Source: an uncultured Oscillospiraceae bacterium
GTDB lineage: Bacteria > Bacillota > Clostridia > Oscillospirales > Oscillospiraceae
Direction: 5' to 3'
DNA: 7,549 nucleotides
Assembly (NCBI GenBank): GCA_934572365.1
Contig: CAKTKX010000063.1
Location: 1 to 7,549, forward strand
Made by a program: the position numbers and the translations under genes. A model generated the notes under the pieces. It saw nothing but the letters and a program-made list of their open reading frames with translations. It did not search any database and was not told the DNA's origin. Of the stretch, positions 1 to 6,254 are shown piece after piece. Each line of letters begins with the position of its first letter. The stretch's first letter is position 1.

Positions 1-435
1 ATGCTGGCGCCCTACGGCCACCTGATCTCCACCGTCATTCACGAAAAGCACATCTACCGGGAATACGTGGGTCTGGATGCCTGCGCCGCCAACCTGATGC
101 GTCCGGCCATGTACGGCGCTTATCACCATATCACGGTGCTGGGCAAGGAGGACGCCATTCTGGATCACGTCTACGACGTCACCGGCGGCCTGTGCGAGAA
201 CAATGACAAATTCGCCATTGAGCGCAGCCTGCCGGAAATTCAGATCGGCGACATTGTGGCCATCCACGACACCGGCGCCCACGGCTTCTCCATGGGCTAC
301 AATTACAACGGCAAGCTTCGCTCCGCGGAGGTTCTACTGAAAGAGGACGGCAGCTTCCAGCTCATCCGCCGCGCCGAGACGCCGGAGGACTATTTTGCGA
401 CCTTCGATTTTTCGGATTTCCACTTTGGAAAGTAG
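1..435 (+). CDS. lysA: Diaminopimelate decarboxylase, C-terminal part (5' end outside the window)
   Basis: This is the last 144 residues of a PLP-dependent decarboxylase that converts meso-diaminopimelate to L-lysine, the final step of lysine synthesis, in the cytoplasm. The frame is open from base 1 and the first Met is probably internal, since the full enzyme is about 400 residues and its N-terminal PLP barrel is missing here. Visible family signatures, counted from base 1, are VGLDACAANLMRP at about 23-35, the CENND motif at 65-69 (the Cys and acidic residues act at the active site of the neighbouring subunit in this fold), IGDIVAIHDTGAHG at about 82-95, and SMGYNYNGKLR at 97-107. The usual GAY triplet reads GAH here, as I recall for one LysA subgroup. 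It ends at a TAG; I see no convincing terminator after it. Identification as LysA rather than another ornithine/DAP decarboxylase relative rests on these motifs. Confidence 0.9.
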   Translation: MLAPYGHLISTVIHEKHIYREYVGLDACAANLMRPAMYGAYHHITVLGKEDAILDHVYDVTGGLCENNDKFAIERSLPEIQIGDIVAIHDTGAHGFSMGYNYNGKLRSAEVLLKEDGSFQLIRRAETPEDYFATFDFSDFHFGK

Positions 436-500
436 CACTGGCATTGTGTACAAAAACGATCGTGATTTTTTGGATGGCAGGTCGCAAATTAACAAGAAAA

Positions 501-533
501 TTTCATACTTTTCCGTTTCGTTTATGCTATAAT
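501..533 (+). promoter_or_regulatory. Probable extended -10 promoter of the CBS-domain gene
   Basis: A perfect TATAAT lies at 528-533 and is preceded by TGC at 525-527, giving an extended -10 element. The -35 region is poor: only a weak TACTTT-like hexamer at 506-511 fits with 16-base spacing, which is common for extended -10 promoters. Transcription would start near 540, leaving a leader of about 50 bases before the CBS gene. The rest of the 154-base gap after lysA is AT-rich and contains a small ACGATCGT palindrome at 454-461, with nothing else I can support. Confidence 0.7.
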
Positions 534-589
534 GTATAAGGCGGCAGTAAGGCATCCTCCCAATCAGCCGCGCCGAAAAGGAGAACCCC

Positions 590-1003
590 ATGAATAATAT
601 TCTGTTTTTTCTGACACCAAAGGCGATGTGTGCATATTTGTACGATGACTATACCATCCGGCAAGCCCTGGAAAAGATGGAATCCGCAGGCTACGCCGCG
701 ATTCCCATTCTCAACCACCGGGGCGAATACCGGGGGACCCTGACCGAGGGCGACCTGCTGTGGGCCATGAAGAACATGTGCTACATGGATATGCGTCAGG
801 CAGAAGCCCGCCGGGTCATGGAGATCGCCCGCCGGAAGGACAATGTCCCCGTCCGGGTCACCACCTCCATGCACGAGTTGGTAGAGCGGGCGTCCAATCA
901 AAACTTTGTTCCCGTGGTGGACGACAAGGACGCGTTCATCGGCCTGATCACCCGAAAGGCCATCATCCGCTACTGCCGGGAAAAGCTGTTCCCCGAGGAC
1001 TGA
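590..1003 (+). CDS. Two-CBS-domain protein, possible nucleotide-sensing regulator
   Basis: This is a 137-residue soluble protein made almost only of a tandem CBS pair, roughly residues 8-62 and 72-130. Characteristic pieces are the YTIRQALEKM helix followed by AAIPILNHRGEYRGTLTEGDLL in the first domain, and SMHELVERASNQNFVPVVDD followed by FIGLITRKAIIRY in the second. CBS pairs bind adenine nucleotides. In Bacillus the similarly sized stand-alone protein DarB (YkuL/CbpB) binds c-di-AMP, so a comparable sensor role is a reasonable inference, but no ligand can be read from the sequence. The ATG at 590 follows an AAGGAG at about 579-584 with suitable spacing. It has its own extended -10 promoter upstream and a strong terminator downstream, so it is likely a single-gene transcript. 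There are no membrane segments or catalytic domain. Confidence 0.88.
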   Translation: MNNILFFLTPKAMCAYLYDDYTIRQALEKMESAGYAAIPILNHRGEYRGTLTEGDLLWAMKNMCYMDMRQAEARRVMEIARRKDNVPVRVTTSMHELVERASNQNFVPVVDDKDAFIGLITRKAIIRYCREKLFPED

Positions 1004-1028
1004 TCGCATTCTACATAGCGGCAAATTA

Positions 1029-1076
1029 AAAAGCGCTGTCACTTGGAACTCAATGGTTCCGAATGACAGCGCTTTT
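1029..1076. terminator. Bidirectional intrinsic terminator between convergent genes
   Basis: A 13-base perfect stem pairs 1029-1041 with 1064-1076 (core AGCGCTGTCA). The helix continues, after one mismatch and a wobble, with GGAAC at 1045-1049 pairing with GTTCC at 1056-1060 around a six-base loop. Plus-strand transcripts end in TTTTGTTATTTT, and minus-strand transcripts leave the stem into TTTTT then AATTTG. It therefore serves both the CBS gene and the long minus-strand operon, whose last stop codon is at 1078-1080. Confidence 0.92.
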
Positions 1077-1077
1077 G

Positions 1078-2964
1078 TTATTTTCCCGTATAGGCCATGG
1101 ACTGGTTCAGGTACTGCTCCCACAGGAAGTTTTCCGGGGACTTTTTCAGGCCGAAAGCCTCCCGTATCCCCTGGCACAGCATTTTCAGCTTGTATTGCAG
1201 GGGCGAGGCCGCAAACAGCGACTCGTTTCCCGCCGTCATGGCATACTCAAAAATCCGCGCCCGGTCTTCTTTGGGATAGCTCATGGAATAGGTGTCCACA
1301 AAGCTGCGGGTGTCCGGCTGCAAGAACTCGCTGCCGTCCCGCTGGGCGTTGGCGAGATAATCGTAGTCGTAGTCGAAGTCCACGGGATTCAGCTTTGCCC
1401 ACTGGTCGAGGGCGATGCTGTTGCCCAGGATGTGGGTCTCCATCACGTGGTATAGCTCATGGTACAGCGCCTTTTCCGAGGTGTCCCCCGCCGCCAGAAC
1501 GATGTAGGCGTCCGTTCCGTTCATGAACTGAATGCCGTTCGCGCTGCTCACACTGCCGGATTCGGCGCTGCCGGTGATCTCCCGCACCAGGCAGATTTTC
1601 AGGGAGGAAAAATGGGAGACCGCGGCTTCCAGCATCCCCTCCGGGAACTTGGCAAGGCGCTCGTTCAGCCAGTCCAGCTCCCGCTTGAGGACGGGTACCA
1701 GGTATTCAATCTCAAAATTGTAGTCCCAGGGCTGCACCAGGTCGGCGTCCTCCCACAATAGCACCTCCACGCCGTAGGTATCGCCGACGGTTCTTGCGTA
1801 ATACTCACACCACACCAGCCCGTGATAGTCCGGCTCCTGGCTGGAATAATAGGGGCCGGTGTAGATTTCCGTGTCGGAAACGGCGAATTCCGGCGAGGTC
1901 GTGTCCCAGCGGTAAACAATCGGCCGGCCGTCGTTGTTAGAAAGGAGGAAATACACCCAGCCGTCGGCGGTTTCCTCCACCGTCAATGGTAGCCCGGGGA
2001 ACGGGAGGGTCGCGGAGCAGCGGCGGCAGCCGGTTTCCAGATCGTAATAGTCCAACTTAATCTCCGTATCCGACGCCACGCTTGCCGTCACCGCGTCGGC
2101 GAAGGTCTCCAGGAAGAAATCCTCCCCGCTCAGCTCTGCCGGGGTCAGCGCCAGGGGAGATTCCTCCCCCGCCTGCCCGAACAGCAGCGCCCGGGTGCAG
2201 CCCGTGGGGAAGGAAAGAAAATAGCTGTCGCCGCAGGACTGCATCGTCAGCTCCTGCGTCCCCTCATACAATATCCGTCCGTTTTCCGTGGAGAGCAGCA
2301 GCGTACTGGCATTGCCCTCGCTGTCCGCCGCCCGGCATTGCAGGACGGTGTCGTTCAGGTGCAGCCCGGTCACGCTCTGCTGCGCGAACCCGGCCTCCTT
2401 GATGACCCGGCGGATGCCCGTTTCCAGATTCCAGGCACGGATGCCCGCTTTGGTGCAATAGTACAGAGTCTCCCGGTCGCGGGACAGCAGGGGCGTCCCC
2501 TCCAAGTCCTCCGGCGCTGGAATGTGGGTGATCTCCCGCAGGGAAGCGTCCAGCACCACCGTCTGCCGGTTCACCGGGTCAAAGTAGCTCAGGCCGCTTT
2601 CCGTGACCTGTAGGGACGGGTCATCCAGGGAAAGACCAAAGTCCAGCCGGACGGTGGCCGCTATGTACAGTTCCTCCCCGGAAAGCCGGGTGATAACGGT
2701 GCTAGCCTCTGTATCGGAGAAAACCAGCAGGTCGCCGCCCATGGCTTTCAGCCCGGCCACCCCCGGAATGCTCAGGGGATACGCCCGTAGCGCGCCATCG
2801 TAGCGCGCTTCCAGCGGGTCGTTCGGGTCATGCAGCCCGGCAGGGAGCGCCGCTTCCACGGGAACGGCCTCCGTCTGGGCGGGGAACGTCGTCTCCTCTC
2901 CCTTCCCGGAGCAGCCCGCCAGCAGCAGGCACAGCAGGATCAGCGCGGGATACCATCGTTTCAT
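1078..2964 (-). CDS. Lipoprotein with propeller-like N-terminal region and HExxH metallopeptidase-like C-terminal region
   Basis: This 628-residue protein starts with a short basic segment, a hydrophobic stretch and a lipobox LAGC with the lipidated Cys at 18, so it should be anchored on the outer face of the membrane. Residues about 40-360 contain repeated strand-like blades with phrases such as VVLDASLREI, AWNLETGIRRVI, YYDLETGCRR and IVYRWDT, which resemble WD40/PQQ-type beta-propeller repeats. Residues about 380-628 look like a zinc metallopeptidase: HELYH at 502-506 gives HExxH inside YHELYHVMETH. The later ED at 566-567 or E at 573 in EDRARIFEYAM could supply the third ligand of a gluzincin. 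It is the last gene of the operon. Its ATG directly abuts the TAG of the small Cys protein, and the AAGGAG lies inside that gene, which suggests translational coupling. I do not recognise a named family; protease activity and substrate are inferred. Confidence 0.82.
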   Translation of the reverse strand: MKRWYPALILLCLLLAGCSGKGEETTFPAQTEAVPVEAALPAGLHDPNDPLEARYDGALRAYPLSIPGVAGLKAMGGDLLVFSDTEASTVITRLSGEELYIAATVRLDFGLSLDDPSLQVTESGLSYFDPVNRQTVVLDASLREITHIPAPEDLEGTPLLSRDRETLYYCTKAGIRAWNLETGIRRVIKEAGFAQQSVTGLHLNDTVLQCRAADSEGNASTLLLSTENGRILYEGTQELTMQSCGDSYFLSFPTGCTRALLFGQAGEESPLALTPAELSGEDFFLETFADAVTASVASDTEIKLDYYDLETGCRRCSATLPFPGLPLTVEETADGWVYFLLSNNDGRPIVYRWDTTSPEFAVSDTEIYTGPYYSSQEPDYHGLVWCEYYARTVGDTYGVEVLLWEDADLVQPWDYNFEIEYLVPVLKRELDWLNERLAKFPEGMLEAAVSHFSSLKICLVREITGSAESGSVSSANGIQFMNGTDAYIVLAAGDTSEKALYHELYHVMETHILGNSIALDQWAKLNPVDFDYDYDYLANAQRDGSEFLQPDTRSFVDTYSMSYPKEDRARIFEYAMTAGNESLFAASPLQYKLKMLCQGIREAFGLKKSPENFLWEQYLNQSMAYTGK

Positions 2965-3141
2965 CTATTGTCTCCTTGCAAGGGTGTAGTCGTCGCCCTG
3001 CCGGTAAAAGGGGCAGTGCCGGGAGGGGGAATTGGCGATGCGGTAAACCTCGTCCTCGTCCAAATCCATCATGCAGTAGTATTCGTCGTACTCCTCATCA
3101 TAATCATAATACCAGCAGGTTTCGCATTCTGTCGAATCCAC
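2965..3141 (-). CDS. Small four-Cys acidic protein, DUF6472-like
   Basis: A 58-residue protein with four cysteines: a CETC pair at 6 and 9, then Cys23 and Cys43, spaced as in a small zinc-binding knuckle. The middle is very rich in Asp, Glu and Tyr (YYDYDEEYDEYYC and then DLDEDE), followed by HCPFYRQGDDY and a basic tail. This layout matches, from memory, the uncharacterised DUF6472 family common in Clostridia; no function is known to me. A longer reading from the TTG at 3147 is possible, but its GGAGG would then sit one base from the start. The GTG at 3141 has GGAGG seven bases upstream and is preferred. It begins two bases after the phosphoesterase TGA and ends immediately before the ATG of the lipoprotein, so it is wedged in an operon with no gaps. 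Metal binding is inferred from the Cys pattern. Confidence 0.8.
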   Translation of the reverse strand: MDSTECETCWYYDYDEEYDEYYCMMDLDEDEVYRIANSPSRHCPFYRQGDDYTLARRQ

Positions 3142-3143
3142 GG

Positions 3144-3659
3144 TCAACCCTCCAAAATCCGAAAAGAAAATTCTCTGTTTTCATAAATCAGACAGCTGTG
3201 GCTCCCGTCCTTGGGGATGGAGACGCTGCCGGGGTTCAGACAGCGGATGCCGCCGCGCACTTCGTCCATCTTCACATGGGTGTGTCCGAAGAGAAACACG
3301 CTGCCCTCCGGTAAGGGCGGAAGGTTATCCGGGTTATGGTGATGGCCATGGGTCAGATAGAAGGTTTTCCCGTCCAGAAGCAGCTGGGAAAACTCCGCCA
3401 TACAGGGAAAGGGCAGAACCATCTGGTCGACCTCCGCCTCGCAGTTGCCCCGCACCGCGATGATGTCTTCCCGGTACCGGCTCAGCATGGGGATCACCTG
3501 TTTCGGCGCGTAATCCCGGGGCAGATCATTCCGGGGGCCGTGGTACAGCAAATCCCCCAGCAGAATCAGCCTGTCCGGATGTTCCGTCTCTATCAGGTCA
3601 CAAAGGCGGCGGCACCAGAAGGCGCTGCCGTGAATGTCGGACGCAATCAGCAATTTCAT
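3144..3659 (-). CDS. yfcE: YfcE-type metallophosphoesterase (phosphodiesterase)
   Basis: A 171-residue calcineurin-like phosphoesterase, close in length to E. coli YfcE (about 184 residues), which hydrolyses phosphodiester model substrates with divalent metals; the physiological substrate is unclear. All metal-site motifs are visible: DIHG with D8 and H10, GDLLYHGPRN at 35-44, GNCE at 71-74, THGHHH at 103-108, and GHTH at 125-128, followed by NPGS at 142-145. There is no signal peptide, so it is cytoplasmic. The longest frame begins at 3689, but the first ten residues are unlike the family. The ATG at 3659 gives the expected MKLLIASDIHG start and has GGAGG at a good distance. It follows the DUF1643 gene after 57 bases containing a hairpin, and its TGA is two bases before the GTG of the small Cys protein. 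Confidence 0.92.
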   Translation of the reverse strand: MKLLIASDIHGSAFWCRRLCDLIETEHPDRLILLGDLLYHGPRNDLPRDYAPKQVIPMLSRYREDIIAVRGNCEAEVDQMVLPFPCMAEFSQLLLDGKTFYLTHGHHHNPDNLPPLPEGSVFLFGHTHVKMDEVRGGIRCLNPGSVSIPKDGSHSCLIYENREFSFRILEG

Positions 3660-3689
3660 AAAAAATCCTCCGTATTCCAAACACTGCAA

Positions 3690-3711
3690 GGGTCGGTGAA
3701 GCCACCGACCC
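3690..3711. terminator. Perfect 9-bp hairpin between DUF1643 and yfcE genes, weak or partial terminator
   Basis: GGGTCGGTG at 3690-3698 pairs perfectly with CACCGACCC at 3703-3711 around a four-base loop. Read on the plus strand it is followed by CATTTTTAT, the form of an intrinsic terminator. On the minus strand, the direction of the operon, it is followed by TTGCAGTGTTT, a poor T tract. It may lower expression of the three downstream genes, stabilise an mRNA end after processing, or stop antisense transcripts. I see no good promoter between it and the yfcE start. Confidence 0.5.
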
Positions 3712-3716
3712 CATTT

Positions 3717-4331
3717 TTATAATTGTTCCAAATACGCTTTCACGTCGAAAGGCCTAAGCTTCTCATCCTTCCGCAGATACAGCGGATGATGGGGGTGTCC
3801 CTTCCGGGAAATGGCCCCAGCGCAGCACCACTCGGCCCCGTACTCCTCCCCCGCCAGCAGCATATCCCGCAGACAGTCGGGCAGGTACTTCCGCTTTTCA
3901 ATAATCGCGCCCCATGCCGCCCACACCACCGGATGCTCTGAAAGAGACAGCACATACCGGAACGCTTTCAGGTTTTCCGCGTGGAGCAGCGGGTTGCAGA
4001 CCTTCTCCATATCGTCGGGAGAGGTCGCCCGCTGGGCGTAGACGTTGAACATGATAAAGCTGTCAAACCCATTCCCCAAGGCAATGCGCTCCACGGATTT
4101 TAAGGTATTGTCCAGCGCGTCGGGCTTGGCCGTGGAAGGGTTGATGCCGATGCAGATCAGAGGCTTTTGCCCCCGGGTACCCAATATGTACCGGTATTCC
4201 GAATAAAAATTGGGGGCGTAGATCCATTTTTTGATATCGTATTCGTCGCTGGGGGTGTCGGCGGCCTCCAGCGCCTGCCGGAAGGTGACCAGCTCCAGCT
4301 CCCGGGTCGTTCCGCTGGGAATGTGCGCCAT
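3717..4331 (-). CDS. DUF1643 family protein
   Basis: A 204-residue cytoplasmic protein of unknown function. The family match rests on IGINPSTAKPDALDNTLKS at 61-79, FNVYAQRATSP at about 95-105, and the C-terminal RKGHPHHPLYL at 176-186. These pieces also resemble the layout of uracil-DNA glycosylase relatives: a GINP motif after the first strand, a hydrophobic strand ending in a Trp-Gly (VVWAAWGAI, 135-143), and an HP-rich loop near the end. That link is my inference and not an established annotation. The start was moved from 4358 to the ATG at 4331, which overlaps the upstream TGA by one base (TGATG) and is preceded by GGAGG inside the upstream gene. It is thus translationally coupled to the membrane protein gene. 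A hairpin and the yfcE gene follow it. Confidence 0.82.
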   Translation of the reverse strand: MAHIPSGTTRELELVTFRQALEAADTPSDEYDIKKWIYAPNFYSEYRYILGTRGQKPLICIGINPSTAKPDALDNTLKSVERIALGNGFDSFIMFNVYAQRATSPDDMEKVCNPLLHAENLKAFRYVLSLSEHPVVWAAWGAIIEKRKYLPDCLRDMLLAGEEYGAEWCCAGAISRKGHPHHPLYLRKDEKLRPFDVKAYLEQL

Positions 4332-4906
4332 CAGCTTTCCTCCACCGGCGGGAACCACAAGCTCTTGCTGGGGTCGTGGAAGTCGCAGCTCTCAGGGTCG
4401 CGCCCCGTCTGTAGGCACCAACCGGCAAAGGCGGTGTCCAGGAAGGGATACACGCCGTCCATGGTGGATTGCAGACTGACAGTGGAGCCGTCCTTCAGGT
4501 ACAGCTCCGCCACGACGCTGCCGCCCTGCACCACGTACAGCTTCTGTCCCACAATTTCCCCGTACCGATGCTCGGTATCCTTCTTCCCGAACTGGGACAT
4601 GAGGAAGCTTTCCCCGTCGTAAAAAATGCCGAAGCTCAGGTAATACACCGCCAGAAATACGCCCATAGCCAGCACGATCAGGCCGCCCACGATCAGCACC
4701 GGCCCGTCGCCGATGCCGATGCAGAACGCAAAGACGCCCAGTACCGTCAGCACCACGCCGAACACGCCGAAGCGCTTGTTTGCCCGGACGGCCATGCCGG
4801 AACGGTGCTGCGCCTTGCCCCGGAACATTTTGGTAAATCCTCTATCCACCAGATAGCACACGCCGAACACGGCGGCGGCGATCAGCAAAACAATGACAAA
4901 CTGCAT
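4331..4906 (-). CDS. Three-helix membrane protein with C-terminal PH-like cytosolic domain
   Basis: A 191-residue protein of no family I can name with confidence. Three hydrophobic segments are evident: about 2-20, 46-65 and 69-91, with a basic loop between the first two (TKMFRGKAQHR) that should face the cytoplasm. Residues about 93-165 (SFGIFYDGESFLMSQFGKKDTEHRY... then VVQGGSVVAELYLKDGSTVSLQS) have the alternating strands and turn pattern of the small PH-like domains found in Bacillota membrane proteins. The end, WFPPVEES, is unstructured. The ATG at 4906 has AAGGAG at a good distance. It lies 26 bases after the folate enzyme gene, and its TGA overlaps the ATG of the DUF1643 gene by one base. 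Function and ligand are unknown; the domain call is by pattern only. Confidence 0.75.
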   Translation of the reverse strand: MQFVIVLLIAAAVFGVCYLVDRGFTKMFRGKAQHRSGMAVRANKRFGVFGVVLTVLGVFAFCIGIGDGPVLIVGGLIVLAMGVFLAVYYLSFGIFYDGESFLMSQFGKKDTEHRYGEIVGQKLYVVQGGSVVAELYLKDGSTVSLQSTMDGVYPFLDTAFAGWCLQTGRDPESCDFHDPSKSLWFPPVEES

Positions 4907-4932
4907 ATCTTTCTCTCCTTGTATCTATGCGC

Positions 4933-5466
4933 CTATGCCCAAAGCACCGTATCCGCGGGAATATCATGTTCCTCGGTGTCCAGATGGGGCAGCATCTGAA
5001 AATCATAGCACAGCGCCAGCGTGGGGTGGTTCGGTTCCCGGGACAGGAACTTATCGTAAAACCCGCCGCCGTAGCCGATGCGGTGTCCCTGGGGGTCGAA
5101 GGCCAGACCGGGCATCAGCACCAGCGCCGTCTCGTCATGGGCAACCGGCTCGTCCGCGATAGGCTCCGGAATCCCGGCGTAGCCCTTCGCCACCCTGGAC
5201 AGGTCGTCTAAGTAGATGAACTTCATTTCGTCGCCGTAGCACTTGGGTACGGCCACCTTTTTCCCGTCCCGAAGCGCCTGCTCCAGCATGGGGACGGTGC
5301 GCACCTCCTGATTGTAGGGCATGTAGCCGTAGATGGTCTTCGCCCTGCGGTAGGCTTCCGTCGCGGCAAACTTGCGGCCCAGCTCCCGGCTCCGCCGCTC
5401 GATCTCCTCCAACGTCATCGCCCGTTTTTTCTCCCGAATTTCCCGGCGCAGCTCTGTTTTATCCAT
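4933..5466 (-). CDS. 5-formyltetrahydrofolate cyclo-ligase
   Basis: A 177-residue cytoplasmic enzyme that uses ATP to convert 5-formyl-tetrahydrofolate (folinate) to 5,10-methenyl-tetrahydrofolate, returning a storage or inhibitory folate to the one-carbon pool. Family features are the N-terminal basic helix (ELRREIREKKRAM, about 5-17, contributing to ATP binding), GIPEP at 98-102, and the diagnostic MPGLAFDPQGHRIGYGGG at 118-135 continuing into FYDKFL, which forms the nucleotide-binding loop. It ends with the usual HDIPADTVL. Length is typical. The frame extends to 5490, but the ATG at 5466 matches the family start and has GAGG nine bases upstream. It overlaps the end of the regulator gene by eight bases (ATGGATAA), so the two are coupled. 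The gene is a member of the family variously named ygfA, yqgN, fau or MTHFS; I leave the symbol blank. Confidence 0.95.
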   Translation of the reverse strand: MDKTELRREIREKKRAMTLEEIERRSRELGRKFAATEAYRRAKTIYGYMPYNQEVRTVPMLEQALRDGKKVAVPKCYGDEMKFIYLDDLSRVAKGYAGIPEPIADEPVAHDETALVLMPGLAFDPQGHRIGYGGGFYDKFLSREPNHPTLALCYDFQMLPHLDTEEHDIPADTVLWA

Positions 5467-6124
5467 TGTCCTTATCCTCGCTTTTCTCACTCACCGGCCG
5501 GAACATCCGGAACCACAGGAAAATGGCGATCTGCCCCGGAATGCCCAGAAGGTAGATTTTCCAGAAATTATACCGGAAGATCAGCAGCCCGGAAACATGA
5601 ATGGCGATCAGAAATCCCCACACGATGGCGGAGATCAGCAGCCGGTTTTTCCGGAAATCGTGCCACGCGGACAGCAAACTCAGCATCACGATGGCGTTGA
5701 TCGGCACGGCGTAGAAAAATGCCAGCCAGCTGTAGCGCTCCACGGCCTTGAACGAGGACATGATGACAAATACCAGCAGCGCAATGAACCACACCAGCGT
5801 GGACGACAGCGCCAGAATCACATTCTTGTTGGCCTTGCGCTTCAGCGCCTTTTCAGACACCTGGGTCATGGCTTTTTCCAGGGTGCCGGGGTTTCCCGGC
5901 AGGGCGTTGGGGTCGGCCAGCAGCTCCCCCACGGGTATCTGGAACAGCTCCGCCAGCTGCACCAGCGTCATCACATCCGGCACGGATTCTCCCCGCTCCC
6001 ATTTGGAGACGGCCTTGTCGGAATAATTCAGTTTTTCCGCCAGACCCGCCTGGGTCAGCCCCGCCTGCTTGCGGTACGCGGCAATATTGGAGCCGATCTG
6101 ATTTCTCAAAGTCGCGTCGTCCAT
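5459..6124 (-). CDS. XRE-family regulator with four-helix membrane tail
   Basis: A 221-residue protein with an N-terminal Cro/CI-type helix-turn-helix at about 8-62 (IAAYRKQAGLTQAGLAEKL, then SDKAVSKWERGESVPD, then LAELFQIPVGELL), a classic DNA-binding fold. A linker at about 68-100 leads to four hydrophobic helices at about 102-122, 133-153, 161-183 and 189-208, and a charged end. It should therefore be a membrane-tethered repressor or sensor, a layout frequent in Clostridia; the signal is unknown. The longest frame starts at 6181, upstream of the promoter -10, so that start is unlikely. The ATG at 6124 follows GGAGG with good spacing and gives a family-like N-terminus. It is the first gene of the operon and lies divergently from the secreted repeat-protein gene, which suggests that it may regulate itself and that neighbour. 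Confidence 0.9.
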   Translation of the reverse strand: MDDATLRNQIGSNIAAYRKQAGLTQAGLAEKLNYSDKAVSKWERGESVPDVMTLVQLAELFQIPVGELLADPNALPGNPGTLEKAMTQVSEKALKRKANKNVILALSSTLVWFIALLVFVIMSSFKAVERYSWLAFFYAVPINAIVMLSLLSAWHDFRKNRLLISAIVWGFLIAIHVSGLLIFRYNFWKIYLLGIPGQIAIFLWFRMFRPVSEKSEDKDNG

Positions 6125-6152
6125 GGTTCCCCTCCAGCATATAGTCATAGCT

Positions 6153-6181
6153 ATCTTATCACAAACGGGAACCCTTTGCAA
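6153..6181 (-). promoter_or_regulatory. Promoter of the seven-gene minus-strand operon
   Basis: On the minus strand TTGCAA (6176-6181) and TAAGAT (6153-6158) are separated by exactly 17 bases, a good sigma-A-type arrangement. Transcription would start near 6146, giving a leader of about 20 bases before the regulator ATG at 6124 and its GGAGG. An ATAG...CTAT inverted pair at 6141-6154 overlaps the end of the -10 and the likely start point, a place where an autorepressor could bind; this is only a suggestion. Confidence 0.75.
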
Positions 6182-6225
6182 CAGGGAAACCGGCAGATGC
6201 TTCCGAAATAAATCCGTTTATCCCC

Positions 6226-6254
6226 TTGCATTTTCTTCCAATTCATGTTATGAT
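6226..6254 (+). promoter_or_regulatory. Promoter of the secreted repeat-protein gene
   Basis: TTGCAT at 6226-6231 and TATGAT at 6249-6254 are 17 bases apart, and TG at 6246-6247 extends the -10. This is the strongest promoter match in the window. Transcription would begin near 6261, about 40 bases before the ATG at 6300. The -35 is 44 bases from the -35 of the divergent operon promoter. A short ATAAA-TCCG-TTTAT inverted repeat lies at 6208-6221, just upstream of the -35, and is a candidate operator or activator site. Confidence 0.82.

Noticed and set aside
454..461. ACGATCGT palindrome after lysA as a terminator
   Set aside because: There is no loop and only four possible pairs. The following T run is not enough for an intrinsic terminator.
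527..1177. Minus-strand open frame of 216 codons over the CBS gene
   Set aside because: It runs through the bidirectional terminator and lies antisense to a well-supported CBS-domain protein; no motif or ribosome binding site supports it.
1053..1526. Plus-strand open frames opposite the end of the lipoprotein gene
   Set aside because: They are Pro/Arg/Ser-rich shadows that begin inside the terminator loop, and the opposite strand carries the HExxH region with coherent protein sequence.
5372..6211. Plus-strand open frame of 279 codons over the regulator gene
   Set aside because: It is rich in His, Gln, Arg and Pro, typical of an antisense shadow of a GC-biased gene, and crosses the operon promoter. 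The minus-strand genes have clear families.
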